In this document: positions 26,801-41,800 of the stretch, in pieces
Layout of the letters: every line of letters starts with the position of its first letter
How positions within the stretch are numbered: the first letter of the stretch is position 1
Assembly (NCBI GenBank): GCA_031841125.1
Contig: CM063106.1
Coordinates: 7,688,001 to 7,752,000 of the forward strand
Reading direction: 5' to 3'
DNA from: Acanthococcus lagerstroemiae
Lineage: Eukaryota; Arthropoda; Insecta; Hemiptera; Eriococcidae
DNA: 64,000 bases
The notes under the pieces: generated by a model
Databases searched by the model: none
Told to the model about the DNA's origin: nothing
Seen by the model: the letters and a program-made list of their open reading frames with translations, nothing else
Program-made: the position numbers and the translations under genes

Positions 26801-29800
26801 CCACTCTCCCCTAATATTTTTAACGCGGTACTAGAACACATCTTTCGGCAACTAGACTGGCAGGGAAGGGGGATAAAAATCAAAATGAGAAACAACAATC
26901 TATATCAGTTCAAAACTATTAGCAACCTAAGGTTCGCAGATGACATTGCGATTATTGCTAAAAACGGCGATGAGCTAAGAATAATTATGGCGGAAGATTT
27001 GAGGAGAGTTAGCGCGGAAGTTGGCCTGTCAATCAACCAGGAAAAAACGAAAATAATAACGAATATCGAGAACCTAGGCGTAATCAAAATTAACAATAAG
27101 GATATAGAAGTAGTTTCAGAATACAAATACCTAGGCCAGACACTCTCAATAGATAACAAAACAGAAAAAGAAATAAAAATTCGTAGGGCAAACGCTTGGA
27201 GGGCCTTTTGGGCGCAAAGCAAAATATTGAAAAGCAAGATGAAGTTAGACACAAAAATCAGAATATGGGAGAGTACTATCGCACCTGTCCTTACCTACGG
27301 GGCCCAGACCTGGGCAACCACCCAAAAACAAGAAAAAAAGATTCAAACGACACAAAATTCCATGCTTAGAAGCATTCTGAAATTAAAAATTAAAGACCCT
27401 GTTAAAATAGAAGAAATAGTCAGTCAAACTAAAGCCAAAAATATCTGGGCAACCATTAAAAAACTAAAATGGAATTATGCGGGACACTTGGCTAGGGAAA
27501 ACGTAATGAAATGGAATAGAATTTTAACGATGTGGGTCCCGCACCAGGGCTATAGAAACAAGGGGAGACCGATCAAGCGGTGGGCCGACGAGTTGGTCCA
27601 AGAAATCGGAGGTCATTGGCCGTCGGTAGCAAAGGACAGAGTGAAATGGAGGGATGCGACGGAGAGCTATACCCGGAAAAGGGTAGCCGAAGGAGGAGTC
27701 AGCGTGGGGTGGGTTCACCCACCTAAATAACTAAAATGTAAAATTGAATATCTATATGTATAGTGTGTATATGGCTCCTTACTGGGCTAAGCATTATAAT
27801 AAAATAAAATATAATAAAAAATTCCCTTTCATCAATTTGAATTACGTTGTTTCGAAATTTAGTATTTTTCCATTTTGTGGTATATTTCGCTGAAAACAAA
27901 TTTTAGGAAAACAAAAAATATGAATCAGCTCTTCGTATTTACTATTTTCTTACGCCTCGGATTCAAAATTTCGTTGTTAACTGAAGCGGTAACGTGACTC
28001 TCCCGGTGACAATGTAAAATAGAAACAAATTTTGAGTAAGATCAAGACTCAAGTTCTCAGGAAGTATTCGTAAGTGCGGTACTACTCGATTTTTCTAAAT
28101 AAATCGAAAATACCTAAATCAGATGTTATGATTCATTATTCAAATACGTTATATTCATTACGGCGCGAAGTTAATTATTAGTGATTAGCGGCACCACTTT
28201 CGTTATGGTATTACGAGTTCATGTGTTGTTTAAGAAGACAGAAAAAAAACATTATCAACTATTGTAGAAGTCATTTGGTTTTCGCAAGGTCAACAGAACT
28301 GGTGAACCATTACAGTTCAAACTCGACCAACGAAGCTGATTTATCTTTACAGGAGGTATTATTTACAGTTCGTCGTACTTCAGTGGTCAATTTCAATATT
28401 CATCGTTTCACTTACCAGTTCTGTATTACTTTAATATAATCGGAGCGCAAAAAATTCGGGTACCCATTCAATTTTCTACAGCCTCTGGGGCGAACTGGAT
28501 TCGCGAAAGTTACTAGGGTAATGCTATTCTACTAGCCCAGTTTTTTTCCTTCTTTCCTTTCCTAGCTGTCCACCACCCTACACTAGCCCAATTCCTGCAA
28601 ATCATATCGACCAGCTGATAAATTTTTCAGTCACTTGAACGGCTAATCCGCCTCTGAGATTTGTCTCTAGGTGAACTTTAGTTGCTGAGATTGTCGTACT
28701 GGTCGCAGCATCCATAAAGTGTTACTCTCGATGATTCACATGTTTCAGTCTCGTTGACAATAAACATAAACCAGACATGGTCCTCTACACAGAGTTTATT
28801 TCGCCGTACATCAACTTATTATTCGACTTCCGGGTTCAAAATGAGCGGCAGCATTCGGGTTACAACTTTACCCCACAAACTCTGAATACCGTTCAAGTGG
28901 CCTTGGCCCACAACAGCGACTATTTGCGGTCGGTCTACCGCGAACAACAGACTGGCTGTTCTCTGTATCATGTGCGTTAGGAAAATATCGCGCTCCAAAA
29001 CTACCACTTGGTAGAAATTGCGATCTCGAGTGATCAGTTCGTGCCCGCGTCGAAGAAACGTACTCATACGACTCTTAAATATTAACGAGAGTAAGACGAG
29101 GAAAGTCACCCGTATTCCTCGCCAAATACTCATTGCCGAGGCCTGCCTTTTCACCGTAATCGGTATTTCGCGGTCGGCTAATATGATCTTACAATCGCCC
29201 AGTTCTTGGCAGATTTGAGCGGCCATTGCGAACTCGCCTCCGTACTCGAGTAGCTCACGATCGAAAGCTGTGTGTTCGTTGAACGCGTCTGTGAAGAATA
29301 TCATGGCCGGCAGGAATCCGATTTCAGAGATCACTCGACGCAAGTACTGAAATGTGAACTGGGGCTTGGTTTGGAAAATGTTGCCCTTGTGAATTCGGCA
29401 ACCGCAGGCTCGCCAAGCACATAGCTCGACCAGAGTTATCTGAGGCCTAACTGCCCTCATGATGTCGGCAACATCTATCGGGCATTGCGGGTCTGCGTGA
29501 TTCGTACCCAGTAGGTAGATGACCACGTTGTTGAAAATCATAATTCGTACCTCGGTGTGCAGGTCGGGGAAGTGGTGATAAAACTCGGCTACTTGTTGGA
29601 GCGAAATGCTCTCGGAAAACGATGCGACAGCTTCATTCGGGGTGGATTTGCCAGCTAGTCCAAGACTGTCTTCGTCGATGCATTTCGAACCAGCTTCCAT
29701 GGTTGCATCTGGATGGTGGATAATGGAGTCGTTATTTACCATCACTTCGGAATTCGTTTGCGGTTTGGGTTCCTGGTTGCCAGTCAGTGAGGTGACATCA

Positions 29801-32800
29801 GGTTGCGGACTAACCCTTGTACTATCCGTCAGCTGGTCGGTTTCAACCGCGTTTTCAGAGAGTGCGTTTTGGTCTGCTGGAGTAGGAGTAGATTTTCTCC
29901 TGAATTTGAATACGTTTCGAACTTTATGATGCATTGTTGATATCATTCCAGAGTCACCGTCGGACCATTCCTTATTTTATAAATTTAAAATCTATCATTT
30001 TGATAACCTGCTTACGGTTATCAAAAGTTACAACGTACAATTCGGAGTTTCATCAAGCTTCGGAACCAGCTATTTGTAGAGGAATTATTCGATTCTTGCG
30101 AGTAAGCCTCTGTCCAGTGCTGCCAACCAAAGCTGTTGAAAAATCCCAGGATTCTTCGTAAAAAATTTTGAGATTTCCCAAAAAATCTTGAGACAAAAAT
30201 TGTCGCCTTTTCTATGTTTCTCAATAATTAAATGCTTACTGACTTAACACATTTGTTGTTTTACCCCCTCCACCATCAGTTCTGCCGAGAATCCTAAAAA
30301 TTTTCCTTTTTTTTCACTTTTGTTCTTGAATACTGTGAAGAGTGAACAGTGGCGTAGCCAGGACTTTTCCAAAGGGTGGGGGGACGAAGTAAGATTTTCA
30401 TGGGGGAAAAAGTCAAAAATTGAGGGTTTTTTTTTTAATTGCCGATATTAGAGGACTATTTTATGAAAAATTAAGGTAAAATTACTGCGCGAGTGCTTCA
30501 AATTTGAACTGTTGAGAGCTACATATTCGAACTTGCGATTAAAAATTTAATATGTCAGGTAGCAAAATTAATAGAAGTGCGGTGAAGTAAAAAATGAGAG
30601 GTACGTTATCAGTTGCCGGCCCGACCCACGCGTAACCCGCGCGACCTGTTTATTTTTTCTCCGTTGATCACTCCATGAGGGTTCATGAAACATCCCCTAG
30701 ATGTCAGCCATTTTCATTCCGAGTCCCAATATACTTTCGATAATTGAAAAATTCGGATCAAGATTCACACTTACGATTAGTCATGCTGAGATGCTTGTAG
30801 AGGCTAATTCTGATCCTCTACCCTTTTTCGATCTACTTGTTTTCAGCTGATTTGACCAAGCCGTTTCTTTTTCGCTAAATACTGAGAACTGAGAACTAAG
30901 TATTTTATCCATACCTGGTCAGGAAAGTGTTAAGTACAGGAGATTGCACTCTCGAAGGTTTGACTGAACACGTGAGATAGAATGGTTTCATGTATTTGTA
31001 GTAAAATAGACTCCAATAGGAAATGATGGCGATGACTAATAACAACCCCAGGCCATCGTAAGGTACAAGTGGCGGTTTCCTGTCTAAACAAAAATAGACA
31101 AAAATATTAAATCCTTGTACTCCAATGTCTTAACAATTTGCCGGTGATTTACACATACCTTGTTTTACCCAGTGTAGCACAGCGAAAGTGACATATGTGA
31201 TGATCGTCATATGTAATAATAGAGGAATAATAAAATTTCGAAGAATCACATGTTGACTGAACTTATAAATTCTTTCTCGAAATACAAGCACTATATTTCT
31301 GGGGATTTCTTCTTCCTGTAAAGCAGTAGGATCAAGGTGAGCCATCTGTTAGATGTGTTCTTATTCTACGAGTACATGATTACAATCTAATTAAGTACCT
31401 ACATAAATCGTACCTTAATTTAGAAATTGCAAGGACTCCCACTGCGTGAGAAATTGGGGCTTAGCGTGAATCTCCTTAATGAAGGAGGCAGACTAATTTG
31501 GACGGTAGAGTTGAAAGTAAAAAGATTAATTGGGTCTATACAATACCAGAACTCCGGGTTGCTGCTTCTGAATATTTACAAAATAAATTGGCGTGTTTGA
31601 GATCATGTATGTTGGATGGGCAGATTGAACAGCCCTGCTCGTACTCAACATTCGAATTGACCATTAAAACAATTTTTAAAAGGCGAAAATATCACATCGT
31701 AAATAAAGTTCAGAGCTTTTAAAATATAGGTTGGATCAAAAATTTTGGCTTCAATTATTCTAAGTGGTCAGAAAGTGAGGTCAAAAGTCATTTTCAGCAT
31801 TATGAGCTCACAATATTCAATAGCGCGGCTCTTAACCGAAACCAGTGCCGTATCCAGGAATATGACGAGGGGGGTTTGACCTAACATATGGGGTTTCTAA
31901 TTTACTACTCTAAAATTACTGGTTTATATAATAACACATTTGGCCTGAAGTACACTGAAAGGAAAATACTATACTCAGCGCCATTTAGATCTATAATTGA
32001 ATATGGCAGTACAATCTATTATCCCAGACTAAATAAAAAAAATCAAAAAAAAAAATCAGAAGAGAGCAAAGGAAAATTCTGTTAGGTGTTATATCAGCAT
32101 ACAGAATTGTGTCATACACAGCAACTAATGTAATTGCAGGGATACTACCAATTGACTTGCAGCTACGAAAAAGTAATGAAATTAAAATCATCAAACTATC
32201 CGGCAATAGTGAAAAACAAAAGAAAGAAATCATCAACAAAATCAAAACTAAATACAACAACCAATGGCAAACTGAATACAATACAGAAACGACAGGAAGA
32301 ACAACTTTCAGTCTGATCCCCAAAATTGAAGACAGACTTAACAATAAAACACTAAAACCCAACTACCACCTAACTCAATTTTTAACTGGTCACGGTAACT
32401 TTGGCGAATATCTCAAAAAATATAATATAACAGATACAGACACATGCATAAATTGCAAAAAAGAAATAACAGACACCCCTGATCATACATAATATCTAAA
32501 CTGCGTTCAGCCTTCAAACAAATCAGAATCAAATACAAAATAGAAGACTCAAATCAAAACTGGTTTCTAGATAAGAAAAAAACATTAAATACCATCAACT
32601 ATGTCCATGAAATAATGAAGAACAAAGAGAATTAGTTTTATAGGTATTGTTAAGATTATTTACAAAATTGTGACGACCTGACTGACCACACATTCTTAAA
32701 ATGTTCAACTTTCAAACAAATCCGGGCCTAATATATTACAAAAGAATCTAATCAGAATTGGTTCACAGACAAAAAAACACACAAAAAACAATCAATTATG

Positions 32801-35800
32801 TTAACGAAATCATGAATAATAAAGAGAAGTTATACATAACAAGGTACAACAGATACAGTTAAAATTTAAGTTATAAACTACCTACGTGTAAATAAAATTG
32901 TAATGACCTGCGGAGCGCCGATAAGCTCAAGAAGCAAAAGCGGTCCCCAGGTCAGTATAGTATATTATGTACTATAAAGCATTTTGTTTTATTAAAAAAA
33001 AAAAATTAAAAAAAAAATGTTTCTGAGATCAGCATTTTCCTGAATTTTTAAGCGCACGGCCGTACCCAAGAGGGGGTGCGACCTCTAACCCCCCCTTGTA
33101 TACGGCCCTGACCGAAACCATTGATTCGGATGTCGGTTTTCTGTTGTAACCGCTTATGACTGCCGGAACAGTTGGTTATGATTGCAGTCAGCAGCGTCTA
33201 CACGTTTTGAAAATAGCCCGGCGAAAATCTTCCATCTACCCCGTACTTATTGCCTTCCCACAAATCTATTTTTTTTTTTTTGTTTGGTAATTTTTCGAGG
33301 ACATAGTAAACCATCCATTCCCTCGAGTATCTTTCCACCCCAAAAGTTCTCAGTATCTGCCGAAAACGTATCCCAAGTTTGGCGTCACTGCGTCACTGGT
33401 TACGGTTCTTCTTCTTCTTCTTCTTCGCTTGCTTTACGCTACAAAGCGCGTTGGCGATCACCATCCCTCATTTGTTCACGAAGTTCACCGGTCTCCGCTA
33501 ATCGGAAAATCGTCTCCGCGTCCTGAATTCCGGTCCATTGGCGTAGATTTCTGAGCCATGAGTGCTGTTTCCGGCCGATTCCTCGTTTCCCTTCTATTCT
33601 GCCGGTTATCATTAGTTTCGGAATCACATATTTCTCTCCTCGAAGAATATGTCCTAAATAGGTGGCTTTCTTGGTTTTGATATTTTCCAGGATTTCTAGT
33701 TCTATGCCCGCGCGTTTCAGTACTTCGGAATTCGAGACCTTTTCTACCCATGGTATGCGCAATGTTTTCCACAATAGCCTCATTTCGCAAGCCTCCAGTC
33801 GATTTATAAACTTGACTTTCAACGACCAGGTTTCAGTCCCGTACAGCAGCTCTGGCCAAACGTAACACTTGAGTACTTTAATTTTCAGGTTCAGTGGTAC
33901 GTCTCTGCAGGTTAAATATGTACGTAATTTTTCGTACGTGTTTTTTGCTTGTCCTATTCTGACTCGTACTTCTTTGTCATCACATCTTTCATGTAGCATC
34001 GCACCTAGATATTTGAACGATGACGTTCTCTGTATTTGGATTCCACCGATTTACAGAGTTGCATCAGGATGTTTTTCCTTGCTGACAACCTAAATTCGGT
34101 TTTATTCACGTTTATGGCAAGTCCTTCGATGTTGTCTGCAATAAGTGCCGTGTCGTCAGCGTATCCTTAGTTAATGAGCTTTCCGTTCACCTTGATTCCC
34201 TGCCCGGCTTTCTCCAGCGTAATACGGAATACATTCTCCATGTACAGGTTAAACAGCATTTGTGATAAAATGCAACCCTAGCGCACACCCCTTCACACTT
34301 GGAATTCATCGGTCGTAAGATTATTTCCGATGCGGATTTCTGCCGTTAGTCCCCAGTAAAGATTCTGGATTATTCTGATATCTTTACCGTCCGGTCCTGC
34401 TTCTCGGAGTAGGTGTATTATGGTATCATGCCGTATGGTATCGAATGTTTTCTGGTAGTCAATAAAGCATACGAACACGTCTTTTCTGTAGTTGTATCAT
34501 ATGGTGGAGCGTAAGGCGATGCACGCATGCCCAATTGGCTCCCCAGACACCGCCCCTCGCCATTCGCAACCCGGAAACTACCATCTCTAGCATATCGTCG
34601 GGTTGCTGGTGCGGACGTATTGAGGCTGGCCCGAGCCCCCATTTCGTCGACCGTGTCGGTGCGCGCTGTCCTCAAGGGCCACTACGGCGCACCCTACTGA
34701 CCGAGGGAACCGCCATTGTCGCGACGACGACCTGGAATTCGGGTGCACCGCAGACGGACGCGCTGCCGTTGCTCCAACCCTTCACCTCCTCGTCTGGGTG
34801 CGTGTGTCGACGCAGGAAGGTGGTGACGGCGGGTGAGCTTCTCTTCTTCAGGATGGTACAGGATCGATGGTGTGGGCCGAGCTTTCTCCGTCGGCCCTCT
34901 GCCTCGACCACTCTGCCTACATCTTCCTCTTCATGATGGCCGAGACAAAGGCCGACACCCGGTTCCAACTGCTGCCGCTCTTCATCATCTCCGGAACCAG
35001 GGTGTCCGGCGCGAGACGGCTGATGTCGTCGTCTTCTTCCTTTTCTTCGTCGTCTTCTTCATCCGGCTCATCGCGTGGTGTTGAAACCGTCCCGCGCCTC
35101 TCATGCTTCCAGGCCTCACACTCGAACAGGGTGTGCCAGGGTGTGTCTTCCGCCCCTCGATCACAGTGCGTGCACACGGGGCTCGGCGCTATCGCCATCC
35201 GGTGTAGGTACGTGCCGAAGCACCCGTGGCCGCTCAGGACTTGGGTAAGGTGGAAGTTCAGCGCTCCGTGCACTCTTCCTACCCATCCATCGAGGTCGCG
35301 TATCAGCGCTCGGGTCCACTCGCCCTTGGACGAATGGGCGAGCGCGTCCTTCCACTTCCGAAGCGTGTCCTGCTGGATGACTCGCTTGACCCGAAGTGCT
35401 TCTCTTCTCGTCTTCGCTTTCTTCTTCGCACCGTATACCTCCGCTATTTCGCCGACCTTGAGTTCGATCGGTGGTATACGCGCTAACACGCCTACTGCCT
35501 CCGAAGAAACAGTGCGGTACGCACTGACACACCTTATCGCGTTCTGTAGTTGTATGCCTTCTGAAGTAATATTTTCATGGAGAACAAGGCTTCTCGCGTC
35601 CCTAGACCCTTCTTGAAACCGAACTGCGGCTCGCCGCTCAGTTCTTCGCATCTAGGGAATAGGCGCGTATGCAGAACTCTCAGGAATGCTTTCAAAGCAT
35701 GACTGATTAGGCTGATCAACCTATAATCTCCGCATCTCCTGGCTTGACTTTTCTTCGGTAGTACTACGAAAGTTGACTTCATCCAATCTTTAGGTATTTG

Positions 35801-38800
35801 GCCAGTCTTGTAGATCTTGTTGAATAAATCCGTGAGTATGTTTGTGTCAGTGAGTTTCAGCGCTTCAGCATATACTTCATCATGCCAGGCGACTTTCCAT
35901 TTTTCATTGCACGTAGCGCATTTTCCACTTCGGACTCTAAGATATCTGGGCCCGTCAATTCGTCCGTCCTGACATTTTCGACTGTCGACTCAGCTCTATC
36001 ATCATTAAACAGTGACTCATCATAGTTTTTTTCCAAAGTTCTCGAATTTCCATTTCATCGGGTATCAGTTTTGCCATTATTAGTTACCTGTATTTATTGA
36101 GCACATGTCAGTCGGTTATCGGTTAAACTTTGCAGATTCTACGACAGATTATCCTGAGCGAAATTAAGAACAAGTCAAAGACAATGTCAGGCGACAACAA
36201 AATAAGGGAATTCTTTCATTCGATTACTAGTTACGGTTAATTAGATCAGTGATTTGTATTTTATTTGATTAACAGTCGATACGGTTGCCATGTTTGATGA
36301 AATGATTCGCGTTACAATTAGTTGTCGTCAGTGGCCAAAAACGTCTCAGTTGATACGGTTATGATTACGGTTACAGTTAACGGGCTGTCAGATCGAAGCA
36401 ACTAGCAATATATTCATGAGCGACATCTCTAAACGATATCACGCCTAAAAATGCGCACACCAGAGCAACATGATTTGCGATGAATTGATAAGGTTGTTAA
36501 CTATCATTTTATCACTTGGCGATTCACACGTCATATCACCTGGTGATACATCACGGCAACCAATGGCGTAGCCAAGATTTTCCTAAAGGGGAGCAAAGTA
36601 AGATTTATTGAGGTATTTTTTAAAAATAGCCGATATTAGAGGACTATTTTATAAAAACTGGAGGTAAAATTACTGCTCGAGCAAAAATTTTTCGAAACAA
36701 CGTGTTTTACAGGCTAAAAATTGCTAATTTTTGCATATTCTACAGTCAATTTCAGGTGCATTGGGGGGAGCATTTGCCCCCTTCGCCCCCCCTTGGCTAC
36801 GTCACTGACGGCAACACAGAAACTAGTGATATCGCGTTGCTCTAGCGTGTACAATTTTTTGTCAACTTACATACTACTTTCTTTTGAAGTGATATCGCGG
36901 GTGATGTATTGCTAGTTCTTGGCTGCTTTAGTCTGATAGCCCGCTTACAAGCCTTAATCAAAAGAATAGATCATGCTCATTTACAGTTAGCGGGCTGTCA
37001 GACCCAAGCAACTAGCAATACTTACATCACCCGCGATATCACTTTTTGAAAGAAAGTAGTGCAAAGATGATGAACTTGGGCACACTAGAACAACCCTATA
37101 TCACGAGTTACTAAGCTGCCGTGATAATATCACCGGGTGATAAGATGTGCAAGCAGGGACTTGCAGATAGGAGGGCAGGGGGGCCACTTACCCCTCCCCT
37201 TAGGAATTTTTCACTTAGCGGCTGGGAAAATTTTCCATTTCAGCCAGACGAGTTGGGAAAATTCAACAAGTTGAAAAAGGTTTTTGTTTTTTTTTTCTTT
37301 TCTTTTCTTTGATATACAGGAGAGGAAGTCCGCACGTTTCTCTTGCATGCCAGGCTGCAACTCCAATAACATTCGTTCTTTTCGTAGAGCATACTCGAGT
37401 AGCGAGCCACCTAAATAGCGATAAGAATTGGCTGAGCGATCCGCCGACCAACTATTATCAGTAAACGTAGCAAGAAATTCCGCTTTCCACGTACCTAAAT
37501 TATGTTCTTCCGATAAGCGAAGAGAAGCAGAATTAAACCAGTCTAGCGCTGTTTCCTTGACACTTAATTTTAAAAGTTGTATTTGCTTTTTTAAATCCGA
37601 AATCTTAATAGCTTTCACATTTTTTCTCAAATTTTCGCCACTATTCTGCCGCGTTTTGCGATATTCCCTTAAAGTCCTCTAATACAATTTTTTTTTTATG
37701 CGAGAGGCTGACTCCTCAGGTTTTGATAAAATTTTAACAAACGTTTCCAAGTGAGAGGATTTGAGAGGGGATTGCACAGAAGGGGGGGGGGATCACCGAC
37801 TTCTTCTTCTAAATAAACATCTTTAAATACAAAATTGAATTCCGTGTCCATGTAAATTTTTACGAGATCCGGCGTCATGGTGATTTGAAAACATCTCATT
37901 TAGCCAACCTTGGTTAAGCCCTTATCGATTCTTGCGACGATAGGATGTTGCATGAGTTCAGAATGTTTGGAGTCCGGAACCAGTTCATTAGGAAAAGTAT
38001 AAAAACTCAGGTCACCAATTTTCTTAATAGCTCTGACCGCCGTGACGAGTCCTCCTGATCGGGTACTGCATTTCTCCAAACGAACATATTTTTAATTTAT
38101 TTTATAATTAATATTAATTAATTTAATTAATATAAATTATATTTTTTTTGTTTTAAAGGCTTTTTTAACTTAATTATTTTTTTAATAACTCGACTCGAAT
38201 ATTTTCCAACACCATCGTTTCATCTGGTTTCTCGGTTGCCATTAGAAATGATTTTTCGAGTTATAAGTCACTTTTTATAAACTTTTATTAAACATTTTTG
38301 ACCGGCTCCGAAGAAAGGGACCTTATGGCTAAAAACGAATATTTGAGAAAAACGCGTTCAAAGTTTGACAACACTGTTTTCGTAGACTGTGATACCACGC
38401 ACAGCTTGGGGAATTGTATAGTGCAGTGTTACCACCGCTGGCTAACGATGTCGAACAGCGAGCATAGCGACCTACTAGTCTTCGGGAGAGACAGAAATGA
38501 ATGGAGATACAGAGATATGGACGCGGGATAATGCGAACTGATCCTATCGCGTGGCTTGGTCAGTAGTGTAACTGGCTTTTTTTTTTGCATGGGCATGGAA
38601 GGGCCAACACAGAGTAGGGTCAGGTTGCTAAAGACCAAATAAATTTTATGGATGTGGCTTGGGGAGGGGGATGGAGCGGGGGAGGTGTTGAAAGATGACG
38701 GCATGAAAAATTTTAAATAAATTCATACTTGAATAAATACTGTCATTCAATAAAATGTGATTATGTGGGCGTCCGTGATATGATTTGCGTTATGCAAATA

Positions 38801-41800
38801 GGATATAATATCTACCGTTGACCGGGGTGACTTTGCCGAAAATTTTGGGGGTTTCAAACTTGAATAGCTGTAACGCGTCATCTGTTGGAGATACAGGAAA
38901 TCAAAATTTATTCCTGATTGATTGAAGCCTTAAGAATAAGATTAGCTAGGAGAATCAAAATTTCCCTCTCCCTCCCCCCTCCCAGAAAGACCTAAACATA
39001 AATCGGCAAAGTTACCTGCGCACAGGGTGACATTGCCAGTACATAAGAAATGCATAGAAAATGAGTGAAAATATTCAACATTTATTACAAAAGGCCATAA
39101 AAATGAAAGAAAACTTGCAATTCAAGTTAAATTAAGTCTTTGGGGAAGATACATTTTCCTCGGGATTCAGTGGGCTCAGGTAAAACTCTTGATGGCAATA
39201 AATTTCACGTAATCAAAATCATCCTTCAGAGGATAGTGAAATTCCTTTTTTCTATTTTGATATTACTCGTCCTCCTGGTTTCCAACGGATATCATTATCT
39301 GTTTTGTGAAGATAATTATAAATAGTTTTAACTGATATCTTGTATGTGGCTGAAGCTTCAATTCTGGCCATATCACTATTTCGAATTTAAAAAAAAGATT
39401 TAATCCTCTTAAAAAATGGGCCGACCGAAGCACTCCCAGACCCGCACCTAGTTACCCTGCTGGGTTTGGTGTGTAGGATTGTGTATTCCTACATTCCTAG
39501 GATGCATTCATAGCGGACTAAATCGGAAAATTTCGTTGAATTTTTTACTCGTGGATCACACGAAATTTGCGCCAGATCGCATATTTGGCTTGATCAAACT
39601 TCGATACTCCGTTGCAGATATTCGAAAACGGCAGAAGCCATTAAAACAGCAGAGGTGAGGATCAAAAGTGACATTATCCGCCAGAAAATGTTTTCAGAAA
39701 CTGAGAAAAACTGATGGGATTTACTAAGCGGGGCCTGGGGCGGTTTCTCCTATTAATATGGTAGGCAGGCAACCCACAAAACATGGATGACGAACATTCT
39801 CATGTTCCGTTACCATCAGGAACGCTCACTAACCCATTTCAAATTAAAATTGGATAATCTCACTTTTGATTCTTACCTCCTCAATTACTTAACAACAACA
39901 CATCAAAACATACGGTCATTACTCATGTTTTTTCAGTGATATGGTCTAATGAATGCCCTTCTACCATCGCCTAGAATGCATATTTTACTATTTAGTACAC
40001 GGCCCGTGAAAGAGGAGGGTTTGAAAGTCTACAAACCATTCGCATCCCAAAATCGATAATTTAGCCATAAGGTCCCTTTCTTCGGAGCCGGACACATTTT
40101 GCACAAACATAAAATTCAGGAATAACTTCGAGGTCTTCTACACAGAAGACTCGAAAAATCGGATTCTATTCCAAGCTGCGAACGGCGTAACAGTCTCTTG
40201 TTCTACACATGCATCGAAAACGCGTTTTCGCGTACCTAACAGTTTTCGGTAGCGAAATAGACATTTATCGTTATCGTAACGAACGCGTACTATTTTCGTT
40301 CGTCTTCTGTTCGATTATTAATTTGTGGATAGCTCCGTGGCAGCGGAAACAAATTTTCGATGCATTTGTAGAACAAAATATCTTCCAAAGCAAGGAGCGA
40401 ATGAGGTTTATCACGACAAGTTCAATATGTTGCGAGACGAGCCGAAGGCGAGTTGAGCAAATTGAACGAGTCGTGATAAACCTCAATTTCGCTCCTTGGC
40501 TTGAAATATACTATTTTTTGCTCCCTGGATTTTACGACTGGGTGATAAATTTTTAGCATTTATCTCAATATTACTCATTGTACAAATCATCGCTTTTCAA
40601 TACAACCATGTTATGTCCAAATTTTTCGATGTTTGGATTTTTACAGTTTCGGGTAGGGTTTAAAAAGGTCTTTAAGTTGGTAGTAGTCTGAAAGCCAAAA
40701 ACTCAAACATGAAAAAATTAAACCCTAAGATACAATTGTGCTATGTCCAAATGTAAACCTTTTCATACAATACAACTAATGTGTGCATTGATGAATTGAA
40801 GCAGCTTGACTGTAATCACACTGATCGTACCTTGTTTGATGGTAATTCGTGATTAAAATGTTATTTTTAATTGATATTAATAGCATTATTATCGAGATTC
40901 CATATCAGGATGGTACAGAACAAGATACATTATTATCAGCCCGAGTAATAGAAACTGAAACCAAATTAATTTTGTTGGTAGTTGAAAACTTCTTTATCAG
41001 TTTACTCGAAAACTTGTAATTTGGACATAGCATGGTTGTATTGAAAAGCGACGATATGAGTAACGTGTATAACCGTGATCAAAGTTTTTCACGATTTCAA
41101 GCGATTATTCTTTTATTTTAAAATGGGAAGTATTAAACAGCGCGAAATAAAAAGTGTGATTGAACGAAATGTAAAGTCACAAAAAAATAAAGTTTAAGTG
41201 ACGAGTTTTAAAATCGATATCACGAAATGATTTGCATACGGTTATTAAGAATTTTTTCTTAAATACTCTAGAAACGCCATAGAGGGGAGCTCTGAGTTAA
41301 TACTCAAAAGGGCAGGCTGAGACCAAAAAAAAGGGGGAATTACCCTTTATTACAGTCCATTAGGAATTTTTAGACCTATTATTTATGCGAATGACCCCAT
41401 CGAGATCATCGAGGGATTCCGAACTCAACGAATTTTTTTTTTTATATTGGTTTGACTTTTAATCAAAAACTGTGGCTTCTGAGGAGGGGGAGAATCGATT
41501 CATAGATTCTTATTGCTCCAAAATTTGATTTTGACATTAATTTATGCGAAACGGTAAATTTATGGCAATTATCATGGAGGCCGAGAGTTCGAACTTTTTA
41601 TTTTGGGCGCAGGAATATCGTGTCTCTTTTTTTCATTGTATATATGTAGGAGGTATTACAATTCCGGGTGTATTTTATTTTATTGGATAAGTGAATTATA
41701 TTGCGTTCTGAAGTTTAATTTTTTCTTCGAACTCTTTCTTTTTCTGTTTCGTACTTGTTGTTATGCTTGTCATTTATATTTATTTCGTGCAAACAGCATA

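Noticed and set aside
34535..35486. Plus-strand frames of 83-249 codons opposite the R1 copy
   Set aside because: Antisense shadows produced by the GC-rich R1 coding strand.
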